From positions 62,001 through 126,000 of the forward strand of contig NZ_JAEUAV010000008.1 in NCBI RefSeq assembly GCF_019511605.1: DNA of 64,000 nt, written 5' to 3'. This DNA comes from Paraburkholderia phenoliruptrix (GTDB lineage Bacteria; Pseudomonadota; Gammaproteobacteria; Burkholderiales; Burkholderiaceae). The notes beneath the pieces were generated by a model. It searched no databases and was not told where the DNA came from. It saw only the letters and a list, made by a program, of their open reading frames with translations. Both the position numbers and the translations under genes were made by a program. Positions 16,995 to 27,044 of this stretch are shown piece after piece. The first letter of the stretch is position 1; every line of letters begins with the position of its first letter.

Positions 16995-18083
16995 TCACGG
17001 TTGCACGACCACGTAGCTGAGACTGTCGGCCGCCGCCGCGGCACGCATCGCGTCGGGCAGCGCGGCGAACCCGTGCACGACCGGACGCAGCGCCCGCAGG
17101 TCCAGCAGCCCGCTTCGCACGATGTCGATCAGGCGCCGCAACGCGTCGCGCGGATACATGAACTGGCCGAGTATTTCCCAGTCGTTGAGCATCACTTGCG
17201 TGTAGGGGATCGGCAGGTCGACGGTCATGCTGCCCATCAGGACCAGCCGTCCGCCGCGGCGCAGACTGTTGAGCGCGGCGAGCGTGGCGTTCGGATCGGC
17301 AGCATTGCCGAGCATGTCGAAGGCAAGATCGGGCGCGCCGCCCGCGGCCGCGCGGATCGCCCGCGCGTCGTCGTCGATCTTGCCGCAGAGCGCGACGCAG
17401 CGGACGCGATCGCCGCCGGCCTGCGCCAGCGCGTCGAGCGCCGCGCGATTGCGGCCCGCCGCGACCACGCGCGCCGCGCCCATCGCGAGTGCCAGCAGCA
17501 CCGCCGCCGTGCCGTACGCGCCGCTCGCGCCCGACACGACGATCGACTCGCCTGCGGCCAGCCGTCCGCGCAGCAAGCCGCCGAACGGCACGACAAAGCG
17601 GCTCAGCGCGCACAACTGCGCGCTGTCGAACGCGTCCAGTCCGGTCAGCGGCGTGACCGCGTCGACCGGCGCCAGCGCGTATTCGGCCAGCGTGCCGTCC
17701 GGCCAGTCCTCGACAATCGGCTGACCGTGCGTGCCCGCGGTCAGCCCGATCAGCGCCTGACCGGGCTCGCGCACGTTCTCGCGCGCCACCACGTGCGACG
17801 ACACGATCACCCGATCACCCGGCTTCACGTGCCACACGTCGCGCCCGACCGCGTCGATCACGCCCACGCCGTTGGTGCCGATCGTGAACTCGCCTTGCGG
17901 CGGCGCGTAGAACGGCAGCTTGCCTTCGACATAGCGCTGCAGATACGACATGAGCCCCGACGCTTCGATGCGAACCCGCACGCTGCCAGCGCGAGCCTCA
18001 GGAACACGAACCGTTTTCTGCGTCAGCGCGCCGCCCGGTCCGGCAAGCCGCCACGCCTTCATCCATCGTTCGGTCACGGTCAT
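16995..18083 (-). CDS. Zinc-independent medium-chain dehydrogenase/reductase (quinone-oxidoreductase-like)
   Basis: The 362-residue protein has a GroES-like N-terminal domain (PGDRVIVSSHVV) and a Rossmann fold with VVSGASGAYGTAAVLLALAM around residues 185-205. The catalytic and structural zinc cysteines of alcohol dehydrogenases are missing, which fits the quinone oxidoreductase branch that uses NAD(P)H without metal. It is the first gene of a two-gene unit with the SDR enzyme, divergent from an AraC-type regulator only 99 bases away. That arrangement suggests the regulator controls both enzymes in response to a small organic substrate. Confidence 0.88.
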   Translation of the reverse strand: MTVTERWMKAWRLAGPGGALTQKTVRVPEARAGSVRVRIEASGLMSYLQRYVEGKLPFYAPPQGEFTIGTNGVGVIDAVGRDVWHVKPGDRVIVSSHVVARENVREPGQALIGLTAGTHGQPIVEDWPDGTLAEYALAPVDAVTPLTGLDAFDSAQLCALSRFVVPFGGLLRGRLAAGESIVVSGASGAYGTAAVLLALAMGAARVVAAGRNRAALDALAQAGGDRVRCVALCGKIDDDARAIRAAAGGAPDLAFDMLGNAADPNATLAALNSLRRGGRLVLMGSMTVDLPIPYTQVMLNDWEILGQFMYPRDALRRLIDIVRSGLLDLRALRPVVHGFAALPDAMRAAAAADSLSYVVVQP

Positions 18084-18182
18084 CCACCCCCTGAAAACGT
18101 CAACAGGCTTCAGTGTTGTCGGTCAGGCGCGGATCATCAATAATCGGAACGCCATATTTTTCAATCAATCGTACGGATCGAC

Positions 18183-19139
18183 ATGGACCCGTTATCCGAT
18201 GTCCTCGCGCTACTGAAGGTGCAAAGCGTCGCGACCGCCCGCCTGGAAGGCGCGGGCGCGTGGGCGCTGCGCTTTCCCGCTTACGAGCACATGAAGTTCG
18301 GCATGATCATCGAGGGGGACCGGTGGCTGTGGACCGATCGCATGGAAAGCCGGGTCCGGCTCGCGCCCGGCGATTTCTTCCTGCTCACGGACGGCGTCCC
18401 GTACTGCTTCGCGAGCGCGCCCGACGTGCCGCTGCGCGATAGCGCCGAAGTGCTGCCGGCAAGCGCGGATGCAGACGGCGTGATGCGCTTTGGCGAGGGC
18501 ACGCCGCGCACGGTGGGCGTCGGCGGCCGCTTCGTATTCGACGACGACGCGAGCCGGCTGCTGCTGGATTCGCTGCCGCCACTGATTCATATCCGCTCGG
18601 ACACGCCGGGCATCCGCGCGCTCAGCCTCGCGTGGGAACTGATCGCGCTGGAGACGGAACGTCAGCAGCCGGGCGCCGCCGCGATCGCGAGCGGGCTCGC
18701 CAATATCGTGCTGGTCGGCATGCTGCGCGCCCATCTGCGCAGCGGACAGCCGCCCGCGGGCTGGCTGGGCGCACTGGCGGACGAGCGGATCGGGCAGGCG
18801 CTGCGGCTGATGCACGGACAGATCGCGCGGCGCTGGAAAGTCGACGATCTGGCCGCCGCCGTCGCGATGTCGCGCACCAGTTTCGCGGAGCGTTTTCGCG
18901 TCAAGGTCGGCATGCCGCCGCTCGAATATCTGGCCCGCTGGCGCATGATGCTCGCGCGCCGCGCGCTCAGCGCCGGTACGGAACCGCTTTCGGCGATCGC
19001 CCTTCGCATTGGCTACGAATCCGATACCGCTTTTGGGCTGGCGTTCAGGAAGCGACACGGCGTGAGTCCGGGCCGCTACCGGAACACGATACGCGCCCGG
19101 CAGAACGCCGTTGCCGTCCAGCTCGATCCGGCGCTCTGA
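18183..19139 (+). CDS. AraC-family regulator with N-terminal cupin domain
   Basis: The 318-residue protein starts with a cupin ligand-binding domain of the Cupin_6 type (about residues 1-190, with WALRFPAYEHMKFGMIIEG and LAPGDFFLLTDGVPYCF) and ends with two helix-turn-helix motifs of AraC type (DDLAAAVAMSRTSFAERFRV and SAIALRIGYESDTAFGLAFR). It is divergent from the MDR/SDR pair with a 99-base gap, so it most likely activates that operon. Regulators of this subgroup commonly sit next to small oxidoreductase genes. Confidence 0.9.
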   Translation: MDPLSDVLALLKVQSVATARLEGAGAWALRFPAYEHMKFGMIIEGDRWLWTDRMESRVRLAPGDFFLLTDGVPYCFASAPDVPLRDSAEVLPASADADGVMRFGEGTPRTVGVGGRFVFDDDASRLLLDSLPPLIHIRSDTPGIRALSLAWELIALETERQQPGAAAIASGLANIVLVGMLRAHLRSGQPPAGWLGALADERIGQALRLMHGQIARRWKVDDLAAAVAMSRTSFAERFRVKVGMPPLEYLARWRMMLARRALSAGTEPLSAIALRIGYESDTAFGLAFRKRHGVSPGRYRNTIRARQNAVAVQLDPAL

Positions 19140-19162
19140 CCGCGCCGGTGGCACCATCGCGC

Positions 19163-19262
19163 TTACCGCTCGACGACCACGACGTTGCGCTGCATGCCGA
19201 TATTCGAGATCACCACTTCGACGATATCACCCGCCTTCACGACGACGGTCCGCGTTCGTTGA
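19163..19262 (-). pseudogene. 3' remnant of a fumarylacetoacetate-hydrolase-family gene
   Basis: Minus-strand translation gives VVVKAGDIVEVVISNIGMQR followed by NVVVVER and a stop at 19165-19163. The block GD-VEVxIxxIGxxRNxVV is the typical C-terminus of FAH-family hydrolases and isomerases that act in aromatic catabolism. Only about 32 residues remain. The bases further upstream on this strand do not continue the family. Confidence 0.5.
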
Positions 19263-19505
19263 ACATAGACTGATAGCTCTGTGGATCAGCCGTGCGACGG
19301 TGAGACAAGCGAGTGGCGTGACACCGGCGCCGGCCATGAGGATTTCCAATCGGGCGTTTTGCAGAACCACTTCCCCGATCACTTCGCAAATTGTCGACCT
19401 CGACGCGTAAGGATTGCGCTACCGCATCAAAGCCCTGCAGACCCATGCCATACGTGAGTTCAATGCAGATCATCTTTCGACGTGACCGGGAACGATCGCT
19501 TGCAC
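19263..19505. other. Unassigned segment between FAH remnant and chemoreceptor
   Basis: Two short minus-strand stretches look coding-like in different frames (ICIELTYGMGLQGFDAVAQ and VIGEVVLQNARLEILMAGAG), as if one gene had been frameshifted. Neither is recognised. Confidence 0.3.
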
Positions 19506-21071
19506 TCACCCCGCCACGCGCCCGAGCTTGAATACGCTCACAGCCTGCCGAAGCGATGTTGCCTGGTGCGTCATCGCCTGCGCAGCAGCCGAGGCCTGCT
19601 CGACGAGCGCGGCGTTCTGTTGCGTGACCGAGTCCATCTGGCCCACAGCGACGTTCACCTGTTCGATTCCAGTTCCCTGTTCGTCAGACGCCGAGGCAAT
19701 CTCTCCCATGATATCTGTCACCCGCCTCACCGATTGAACGATGTCGGACATGGTCGCGCCTGCTCTTTCAACCTGCTCCGAGCCCTGTGCCACGCTTTCC
19801 GCCGAACGTGTGATGAGCTCCTTCACCTCTTTTGCTGCACTCGCGCTTCGTTGTGCCAGCGTTCGTACCTCACCTGCCACGACCGCGAATCCCCGACCCT
19901 GTTCACCCGCACGGGCAGCCTCCACTGCCGCATTCAGCGCAAGAATGTTGGTCTGGAAAGCAATGCCTTCAATCACGGTGATGATGTCCGACACCTTGCC
20001 GGAGCTGCTCGATATGGCGCGCATGGACTCGACCACCTGGTTCACGACTTCGCCACCTCGCATGGCCACCTCGCATGCGTTGCCGGCAAGCGCGTTCGCC
20101 TGCTTCGCATTTTCGGTGTTCTGACGGACCGTGGATGTCAACTCCTCCATGCTCGCAGCGGTTTCCTGCAGCGACGCGGCCTGTTCCTCCGTGCGCTGCG
20201 ACAGGTCCAGATTGCCTTGCGCGATCTCGCCTGCAGAAGTCGTGATCGCTTCCGCTGTGGAATGGATATCGGAAACGATAGCGCGCAATTGTTGGCGCAT
20301 TGATTCGAGCGATGCCATCAGGCTGCTTCGGTCGTTCGGCGTGAGCGCAATGGACGCATCAAGATCGCCTTGCGCGACGCGTTGCGCTGCTTTCGCGGCG
20401 TCGGCCGGCTCGCCGCCTAACGCGCGCATGATGCCCCGGGTGATGAAGACCCCAAGCACGATAGACACAAGCACCGTCATGGTGCCGGCGATCGCGAGCG
20501 TCAGCTTGGTGGAAGTGGTCAGGCTGGCGACTTCGCCGGAACGCTGATCGAGCAGCGAGCGCTCGGCGCTGCCCAGTTCCGTCGACACGGCACGATAGCG
20601 GTCCATGAACTGCTTGTCGTCGCCTTGCTTGAAGTAGTCGATGAGCTTGTCGAGAGGCTGCTTGCCCGCATTGACGTCGCGCCGCATGGCGATCAGCTTC
20701 TCGTCGACGTCAGCGACCTTCTGGTACATGTCGCGCAGCGTTGCGAGGCGACCCTGCTGGGCCGCGTTGTCTGCCGTCAGGTTGCGGACCACGTCAAGAG
20801 AATCGGAGAACTGCTTGCGCCCAGCGTTGTAGGGCTCCAGGAACCGCTCTTCGCCTGATGCGACGAAACCGCGCACACCGGTCTCCATATTCACCATACT
20901 CGTCAACATATCGTCGCTGGCTCCGAGCACCTGATAGCTGTGAACATTCCAGCCGTTCGCCTGATTCAGCTTTAAAAAGTTAACCAGCGATATCGCGCTA
21001 CCGGCCAACGCTATGAGCACGACAAGGCCAAATGCCAGGCCAAGTTTTCTGCTGACAGTCATCGATTTCAT
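19506..21071 (-). CDS. Methyl-accepting chemotaxis protein with CHASE3-like sensor
   Basis: The 521-residue receptor has a first membrane helix at about residues 11-32 and a periplasmic helical domain of CHASE3 type (about 35-185; [20 protein letters not shown] is characteristic). A second helix follows at about 190-212, then a HAMP domain with [20 protein letters not shown], then the signalling domain. The conserved tip with [20 protein letters not shown] is intact. The tail ends KLGRVAG, without a CheR-binding pentapeptide. It is an orphan receptor with no che genes nearby. Ligands of this sensor type cannot be predicted from sequence. Confidence 0.95.
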   Translation of the reverse strand: MKSMTVSRKLGLAFGLVVLIALAGSAISLVNFLKLNQANGWNVHSYQVLGASDDMLTSMVNMETGVRGFVASGEERFLEPYNAGRKQFSDSLDVVRNLTADNAAQQGRLATLRDMYQKVADVDEKLIAMRRDVNAGKQPLDKLIDYFKQGDDKQFMDRYRAVSTELGSAERSLLDQRSGEVASLTTSTKLTLAIAGTMTVLVSIVLGVFITRGIMRALGGEPADAAKAAQRVAQGDLDASIALTPNDRSSLMASLESMRQQLRAIVSDIHSTAEAITTSAGEIAQGNLDLSQRTEEQAASLQETAASMEELTSTVRQNTENAKQANALAGNACEVAMRGGEVVNQVVESMRAISSSSGKVSDIITVIEGIAFQTNILALNAAVEAARAGEQGRGFAVVAGEVRTLAQRSASAAKEVKELITRSAESVAQGSEQVERAGATMSDIVQSVRRVTDIMGEIASASDEQGTGIEQVNVAVGQMDSVTQQNAALVEQASAAAQAMTHQATSLRQAVSVFKLGRVAG

Positions 21072-21482
21072 GTTTTTGTTCCGTTACGTGTGTGGATATG
21101 ACGTATGTCGGCAGGAACCCAGTTCCCTGAAACTCTAGGTGCGCTGCAGTCTCTGCGTAACCCACACAAATCATCGGACTTTGAGAGGAAGTCGCTCACC
21201 AGGAATTTTGTCGGGGGAAGCGTCTCTTTGCGCAAACGATTGGGCAAGGTGGAACAGGGCTTTTTAGTACCTTTGATAAACTTGGGACACAGCGTCGACG
21301 CGTGAGAGGCGATTGCGGTACTGCTTGTCGATTCTTGCGGCGACACGAGGAGAACCAACAACGCGAATCAGATTTGCGCACTGTCGGCGCGATCAGGGCG
21401 TCTTTCACTGAGCGTTTCTTGACTGACGTTTTGACCGGACAAGATAGTCTTGTGACTGCCCGCACGCGAGGCACCGCTTGAG
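21072..21482. other. Intergenic region upstream of chemoreceptor
   Basis: This 411-base region has no convincing gene. It should hold the minus-strand chemoreceptor promoter and the 3' end of the aminotransferase transcript faces away from it. I looked for a flagellar sigma-28 site and found only a partial -10 match (CCGATGAT) without a -35. Confidence 0.4.
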
Positions 21483-22679
21483 CTAGGGCGTCAATGCTCG
21501 GATTCCTTCCAGCAATTTGCTGATTTCCAACTCCGTGGTCAGGTAGCTGACCGAGGCGCGCGCGATCTGTTCAAGTCCTCTGAATGCCATATCCAATGGC
21601 GTGTAACCGACGCCATTGCTACCGATCGAGATACCCTGAGCCGCAAGACCGCGCTGCACCGATAGCGAATCCAGCCCTACCACATTGAATGCCACCAGAC
21701 CGGATCGTTCAACGCCTTGATCGAGCACCGTCACTCCCGGAATGTCGGCCAGTTGTACACGCAAGGCCTGTGCGATGCCGTCGATCCGCGCGCGGATATT
21801 GTCGATCCCGATGTCCAAAGCTTCCTGCAACGCATTGGCAAGTCCGCAGCGCAGCGCCAGCGACGCTTCCGCCGATTCGAACCGCGCAGCATCGTTTCGC
21901 AAAACGGGCTCGCCGTTCAGATCGAGTGGAGCGGACCGCGTGTCGACAAACGCCGGCGTCAACCGGGATAGAAAATCCTGTCTGACATACAACAGGCCCG
22001 TGCCTCTCGGACCACGCAGTGCTTTACGACCGGCACCGCTCAGAACATCGCAACCGACCTCGACTACGTCGACGGGAAGTTGGCCCACTGCCTGCGCGGC
22101 GTCGATGAAGTACGGGATGCCATGACGGCGTGCCACCCGCCCGATCGCCGCGGCGGGATTGATCAGGCCGCCGTTCGCCGGTAACCAGGTGAGTGCGATC
22201 AGGCGCACCCGGTCGTCGACCATCGCTTCAAGCGCTTGGGGGTCCACTGCACCGCTAGCATCGGATGGAATGACCTCGATCGACACGCCCGCGCGCTGAG
22301 CGACCAACCGCATTGCGGCCAGATTACCGCCCCACTCATGGCGCCCGACGAGGATGCGATCGCCCGGTTGCCAAGGGCCCAGCGCGGCAAATGCGGCACC
22401 CCACCCCGGCGAATTGCCTGTGGTCAACGCTATCTCGGCAGGCTTGGCGTTTAGCAGTTGGGCGGCAAGCAGACGGGCGCGTTCCGTTTGCTCTCTTGCG
22501 ACGACGCCCGCTTCCATCGGTCCCAACGTGGCTTCGCGCCACAGATGCGCCTGAATTGCCTCCAGCGTGGCCGAGGACGGCAGCGAAGCGCCCGCGTGAT
22601 TGAAATGAGTCGTGCTTTGCGCGCCGGGAGTGCTTGCGCGCAATGCGTCCACGGCAGTTGGCGAAAGGCTAGCTGACAT
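21483..22679 (-). CDS. Class V PLP-dependent aminotransferase (cysteine-desulfurase/epimerase-like)
   Basis: The 398-residue protein has the fold-type I, class V pattern. FNHAGASLPSSAT occurs near the N-terminus, DAAQAVGQLPVDV carries the cofactor-binding Asp and Gln, and Lys219 in SGAGRKALRGPRGTG is the expected Schiff-base lysine. The RKALRGPRGTG context resembles isopenicillin-N-epimerase-like and EgtE-like members. There is no ergothioneine or Fe-S gene next to it to support either, so the reaction stays open. The start at 22679 is supported by CCGGAG upstream; the frame is open to 22769. The gene is apparently monocistronic. Confidence 0.85.
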   Translation of the reverse strand: MSASLSPTAVDALRASTPGAQSTTHFNHAGASLPSSATLEAIQAHLWREATLGPMEAGVVAREQTERARLLAAQLLNAKPAEIALTTGNSPGWGAAFAALGPWQPGDRILVGRHEWGGNLAAMRLVAQRAGVSIEVIPSDASGAVDPQALEAMVDDRVRLIALTWLPANGGLINPAAAIGRVARRHGIPYFIDAAQAVGQLPVDVVEVGCDVLSGAGRKALRGPRGTGLLYVRQDFLSRLTPAFVDTRSAPLDLNGEPVLRNDAARFESAEASLALRCGLANALQEALDIGIDNIRARIDGIAQALRVQLADIPGVTVLDQGVERSGLVAFNVVGLDSLSVQRGLAAQGISIGSNGVGYTPLDMAFRGLEQIARASVSYLTTELEISKLLEGIRALTP

Positions 22680-22996
22680 AAGCGGACTCCGGTGGTACGT
22701 GGTGGGGATCAAGGGCGAAATGTGGCGAAGCTCCCATCCTATTGACCCAGCCCTCAGCTGACCACTCAATTTTCACGGGCTACCCATATCAGGTTGTGGC
22801 GAAGTATTTCGAGGGTAGGATCTGGCATGTAGACTGCCGCAGCCATGCGATACTCCTTCGAAAAAACGACTAACCTTGTTGTCGTCACAGAAACCGAACG
22901 CGGGATTGCGCTTGCGCGTCGAGAATCTTCATACCAGACAGATGCCTTTGCGTAAGCTTATGCGGTCAGGTTGAGGCCACTTCCAGTGGACACACC
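22680..22996. other. Divergent intergenic region
   Basis: This 317-base region between the aminotransferase and the periplasmic binding protein contains no recognisable gene. Both promoters should lie here. No operator is identified. Confidence 0.4.
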
Positions 22997-23932
22997 ATGC
23001 TTGGAGCTCTGAGATTTTTCGTGCTGCTCTGGTCGTTGGCGGTCATGGTGCCGATCGCGCATGCGAGCACAATCGGGGTTGTCCTGCCGGGCTCATCTCT
23101 TGTCTTCTATCAGACGTTGCTCAAGGGGATACAACGGTCGGCCCATGATCATCATGTAGATTTGCTGACTCGCAGCCCTTCCGACGGTCAGTCGCTCAAC
23201 ACACCGAATCTGCAGTTGCGCATTATCGATTACCTGGTGACGCAGGGAGTCTCGGGTGTACTGCTAGCACCGGAACCATTGGCCCGCGACACGCGGGTTT
23301 CAGTGCCAGTACCCGTGATCCTCGTGGATCGATACAGCGCTGATTACGACGCAATCTCGACAGTCTACACAGACAATTTCGGCGCAGGCAGGAAGGCGGC
23401 GCTCAGCCTCGTGCCGGTTCTAAAAAAAGGCGCCAAGGTGGCAATGCTGCGGCTCGCGCCCAACGTGAGTTCGACTGTTGCGAGAGAAAGCGGATTTTTA
23501 AGCGTTGCGCGCAAAGAGGGATGGGATGTGGTGATCGATACCTACGTGGGGTATCGACCGCGCGATGCCGAAGTGTTGATCGCCGAGGTGATAAAAAGCT
23601 ACCCGGGCCGCCTGGACGCAGTTTTCGCGCCGGCTGAACCAATTGCGTACGGCGCTCTGCGGGTGATCGAGACCGCGGCAATCGACCAGCGGCCGCGCCT
23701 CGTGCTATTCGACTGGCGTCCGGAATTCCTCGAAGGCCTGAAAAAAGGAATCGTACATGCCGCCATATTGCAAGACCCATACCGTATGGGTTACCTCGCC
23801 TTGGCGTCCATGGTCGAGGCGCTGCAGGGCCGTCCGCCACCCCGCACTCTCTATGTCGAGGTGGCCACCGTTACGCCGCAAAACATGAACGATCCGGCGA
23901 TCCGGTCATTGATCGCAACGTACGCGAGATAA
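22997..23932 (+). CDS. Periplasmic sugar-binding-type protein (Peripla_BP_4), orphan
   Basis: The 311-residue protein has a signal peptide (about 24 residues, ending IAHA/STIG) followed by a type I periplasmic binding fold: IGVVLPGSSLVFYQTLLKGI, VSGVLLAPEPLARDT, then DNFGAGRKAALSLVP and VLFDWRPEFLEGLKKGIVHA. The pattern matches ribose/galactose-type ABC binding proteins and the sensory domains related to LacI. There is no ABC permease or ATPase gene next to it, so it may feed a transporter elsewhere or signal to a membrane sensor. The next gene, a glycosyltransferase, may or may not be cotranscribed (184-base gap). Confidence 0.82.
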   Translation: MLGALRFFVLLWSLAVMVPIAHASTIGVVLPGSSLVFYQTLLKGIQRSAHDHHVDLLTRSPSDGQSLNTPNLQLRIIDYLVTQGVSGVLLAPEPLARDTRVSVPVPVILVDRYSADYDAISTVYTDNFGAGRKAALSLVPVLKKGAKVAMLRLAPNVSSTVARESGFLSVARKEGWDVVIDTYVGYRPRDAEVLIAEVIKSYPGRLDAVFAPAEPIAYGALRVIETAAIDQRPRLVLFDWRPEFLEGLKKGIVHAAILQDPYRMGYLALASMVEALQGRPPPRTLYVEVATVTPQNMNDPAIRSLIATYAR

Positions 23933-24116
23933 GCGGCGCGAGCCACGAGCATCTCGCAACCGCTCCCTGAGATGAGAATGAAGATATCGGACAGCCGGCG
24001 AGAACCGACGACCCGGCAGTTTCGTATGGCGGCCCACAGACCGGGCATCTCCTTCCATGCACACTCAGTGCGTCGCTCCGCGCGGCTTGGCACTCACCTC
24101 ATGTCGTGGATATGCA

Positions 24117-25301
24117 ATGGAATGGAAAAGCCTGCTTACTGAATTCCCGGTCTGGGTGATGGGCCGCTTGACCCCGTCGCGGCATGACCCTCGTCGCAGT
24201 ACGCCGCGTGAAATTCTTGTCCTTCGACCGAACGATTTTGGTGAATTGCTGACTGCGACACCGATCTTCGAGGCGCTCAAAAAACGCTTCCCGGCCACCC
24301 GGATCGTTGCGGGCATCGGCAGTTGGGGGCGTCCCATTCTCGAGAACAATCCGTTCATCGATGAGATCGTCGAAATCGACGCACCATGGAACAACAAAAT
24401 CGTCGAGAACCGCTCGCCCGGTGACGTCGTGCGTTTCCTGCTGAAGTCGCCGCAAGTCGCCGCGCTGCGCAAACGAGGCGGGTTCGATGTCGGAATCGAC
24501 GTCCTCGGCAGTTACATGGGGGCGCTGCTAATGATGCGACTTGGTGTGCGATATCGCATCGGCGTGCGCGGTTATCGCGGCGGCCACAGCGGGTGTCACG
24601 CTTACATTGACTTCGCGCGCCGTCAATCCGGTCGCGCCGCGCTCGCACAAGCGGAGTTGCTCGGTGCAACTGAGCTTCCTGACGCTCGACCTCAACTGTT
24701 CCTCACGGCAGCCGAGCGGGCAAGTGCGAAGAGAATCTGGACAGATGACTCTCCGGATGCGGGCACGACATGGCGAGTGCTGGTCGGCGTCGGGGCCGGT
24801 GTGCCCACCAAGGCTTGGGATCCCCGGCAGTTTGGCGCAGCGCTCTCGCAGATTGCGTCCGCGTTGCAACGCTCCGGCGACCGCTGCGAGATTCTTATAG
24901 TTGGTAGCGAGGCCGACAAGGTGCGCGCCAATGAAGCGATCGTCGCCGCGGGACCCAATGTCCCGGTGCGTTCGGTCGCCGGGGAACTGTCGATGCGAAC
25001 GGTCTTTGCGCTCGCCGAAAATGCGAATGCCGTCCTGACGAACTCCTCGATGCTGATGCATGTGGCTGCCGCGTTCCACCGGCCGACGGTCGCGGTACTC
25101 GGCGGCAGTATCACGAGGCCGACGGTTCACGATGCAATCTGGGGCTATCCGGAACACTACAAGAGCGTCTCACCGGATTTTTATATCGAAGGCCAACACG
25201 AAAAAAACTGGCCGGGCGTCGAGCGGGTCGTGGACGCGGTGCTGAGTGCATTGCGAACGCAGGAACCCGCCAAGTCGGCAGATTGCGCGCGGTTTGCTTG
25301 A
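24117..25301 (+). CDS. Glycosyltransferase family 9 (heptosyltransferase-like)
   Basis: The 394-residue protein starts its first Rossmann-like domain with EILVLRPNDFGELLTATPIF, the typical GT9 opening, and its C-terminal domain with TNSSMLMHVAAAFHRPTVAV, which matches the ADP-heptose-binding site of lipopolysaccharide heptosyltransferases (usually DSG.MH.A). Here the usual Asp/Thr-Gly is NSS, so it may use another sugar. The ATG at 24117 is preferred; the frame is open from 24057. It probably acts at the cytoplasmic face of the inner membrane on lipopolysaccharide core or another glycan. It lies outside any visible LPS cluster. Confidence 0.85.
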   Translation: MEWKSLLTEFPVWVMGRLTPSRHDPRRSTPREILVLRPNDFGELLTATPIFEALKKRFPATRIVAGIGSWGRPILENNPFIDEIVEIDAPWNNKIVENRSPGDVVRFLLKSPQVAALRKRGGFDVGIDVLGSYMGALLMMRLGVRYRIGVRGYRGGHSGCHAYIDFARRQSGRAALAQAELLGATELPDARPQLFLTAAERASAKRIWTDDSPDAGTTWRVLVGVGAGVPTKAWDPRQFGAALSQIASALQRSGDRCEILIVGSEADKVRANEAIVAAGPNVPVRSVAGELSMRTVFALAENANAVLTNSSMLMHVAAAFHRPTVAVLGGSITRPTVHDAIWGYPEHYKSVSPDFYIEGQHEKNWPGVERVVDAVLSALRTQEPAKSADCARFA

Positions 25302-26091
25302 CCAGGCTAGCGGCGTCGACAAATCCGCATAGTCTTGCATCGCGCTCGCAGAGCGCAATCGCCCCACTCTGGTGAGGCAACTTTCTCCGAACCGTTCGGT
25401 CAGCCGCGATCCAGATTTTGCGGACTGGAGTTCCGCTAAGCGGGCGCTGGCGTCCACACCTTATCGGCCAGGAGCAGTCGTTTAACCGAGCCGGTGGAAG
25501 GTCATTCGGCTACTGGCTGAGCTTCGCCGCGCTGTGCGGCTCGTGTGCGACGCTCGGGCTGTACCGTCGACGCGCGGGCAGCAACGCGTCGGCGGCATTG
25601 TCGGGCTGATAGCCATTGCATCGGCGCGTGTCGGTCACCCCGGCTTCGCGCCGGACTTTCGCTTTTCCAGCGGCAGCAACAACGGGCGACGCGATCCAGC
25701 TTGCGCAGCAACGCAGGCTACTCCATCTTGCGTGCTACCTCGACTGCACCCTTCGTCTTCCGGTTGACTTCTATCTACCCCTGCCGATAGTCACGGCACA
25801 GCTGTCCGACGGTGCAATCGTCCGGTGATGGACGAGTACCCTCTTTGCGGCGCGTGCATCGAAGCGCATTTTTCCCTCGGCGCAGGTTTTTACCGAGGGC
25901 AAGAATAGTCGGCGCAAGTTTCGTCGGCAACGCAGAAAAACCCACGCCGAGGTGGCAAGTTTTGGCACGCTGAGATGAGCTTTGATGCGCCGACCCTGGC
26001 GGTCAGCATTTCGGTTTTTCTATCTATTTTCCGCCAGTCGAGGACCGTCTTGGCTCACCGCAGCCCGCCGCGGACAGATACCGAATTTGGG
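25302..26091. other. 790-base region without an intact gene
   Basis: Several short frames are open here but none is convincing. A hairpin with arms CCCTCGG/CCGAGGG (25874-25880 and 25893-25899) occurs. Near 25975 a frame begins MSFDAPTLAVSISVFLSIF, which resembles the first membrane helix of some GGDEF proteins but then loses the pattern. The stretch may be a site of past deletion. Confidence 0.4.
25975..26035 (+). pseudogene. Possible 5' remnant of a membrane GGDEF gene
   Basis: Only about 19 residues (MSFDAPTLAVSISVFLSIF) look like the start of an N-terminal membrane segment before the frame turns into the antisense of ribA. The similarity to diguanylate cyclase N-termini is from memory and weak. 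Confidence 0.2.
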
Positions 26092-26742
26092 CTATTCGTT
26101 CTCGTCGAAGTAATGCCCGAACTTGAGCTGCTTCGTACGGATATAGCGCTCGTTTTCCTCGCGCATCGGAATAGCGAGCGCGACTCGTTCGCACACCGGA
26201 ATGCCGTGTTTGGAGAGCGTGTCGAACTTCTCGGGGTTGTTGCTCATCAAGCGAACTGAAGTGACTTTCAGCGTGCGCAAAATGCCCGCCGCCGAGTCAT
26301 ATTCGCGCGAGTCGTCCGGCAGACCGAGGTCGAGATTCGCCTCCACGGTATCGCGCCCCTGCTCCTGCAGCGCATACGCGCGGATCTTGTTCGACAGGCC
26401 AATGCCACGGCCTTCGTGCCCGCGCAGGTACAACAGAACACCACAGCCTTCAGCGGCGATATAGCGCAGCGCGAGATCGAGTTGCTCGCCGCAATCGCAA
26501 CGATAGGAGCCGAGCACGTCTCCAGTCAGGCATTCGGAGTGCAGGCGTGTCAACACCGAGGACTTGTTGGCGACGTCACCCATCACGAGCGCGAGGTGCT
26601 CGGCGCCGCTTTCAATCACGCGAAACACGTAAGAGGTGAACGTGCCGTAGCGCGTGGGAAGCGTGGCGGTGGCGTCGAGAACGACGCACTCGCCCTGGAT
26701 TGCGCCGTCTGCCGCAGGCGACGGATCGTGAGACGTGAGCAT
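26092..26742 (-). CDS. ribA: GTP cyclohydrolase II
   Basis: The 216-residue protein has the complete GTP cyclohydrolase II pattern. The zinc site is [20 protein letters not shown] (three Cys), followed by [20 protein letters not shown] with the catalytic region, [19 protein letters not shown], and [20 protein letters not shown]. The enzyme opens GTP to the pyrimidine precursor of riboflavin, releasing formate and pyrophosphate. It is not fused to the RibB (DHBP synthase) domain, and no other rib gene is in the window. The length is normal for stand-alone RibA. Confidence 0.97.
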   Translation of the reverse strand: MLTSHDPSPAADGAIQGECVVLDATATLPTRYGTFTSYVFRVIESGAEHLALVMGDVANKSSVLTRLHSECLTGDVLGSYRCDCGEQLDLALRYIAAEGCGVLLYLRGHEGRGIGLSNKIRAYALQEQGRDTVEANLDLGLPDDSREYDSAAGILRTLKVTSVRLMSNNPEKFDTLSKHGIPVCERVALAIPMREENERYIRTKQLKFGHYFDENE

Positions 26743-27044
26743 GGCGTTAGACAGTAGTGCTGGACATGAACCCGATCAAACCGGGGATTAGGTACGGACA
26801 GGGAGTTTACCGCTAATCGGGCCGTCGCACCCGGATGCCCATGCATGGCGCACGGTTCATGCACCGCCGCGGCGCGTGACCTGCGCACGAGACCAGTGGC
26901 GAACCGCGAGCTACCCGAATTGCCTGCCGCGCGCGCTCCAGTTATTCCCGGACACACTCGCCGGCGCGTCGCGCCTATACTGGAATCGACTGTCCCTGAC
27001 AGCCCGCCGCGCCGGCGTGCTGCACTGCGAAACGGAGCCGCTCT
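26743..27044. other. Divergent intergenic region (ribA / CBS protein)
   Basis: This 302-base region has no convincing gene or FMN riboswitch. GGCCGGCACC-like conserved FMN aptamer blocks were looked for and not found. It should contain the two outward promoters. Confidence 0.35.

Noticed and set aside
21483..22679. Missing active-site histidine in the class V aminotransferase
   Set aside because: The DAAQ arrangement seen here is normal for many class V enzymes, and the Schiff-base lysine is present.
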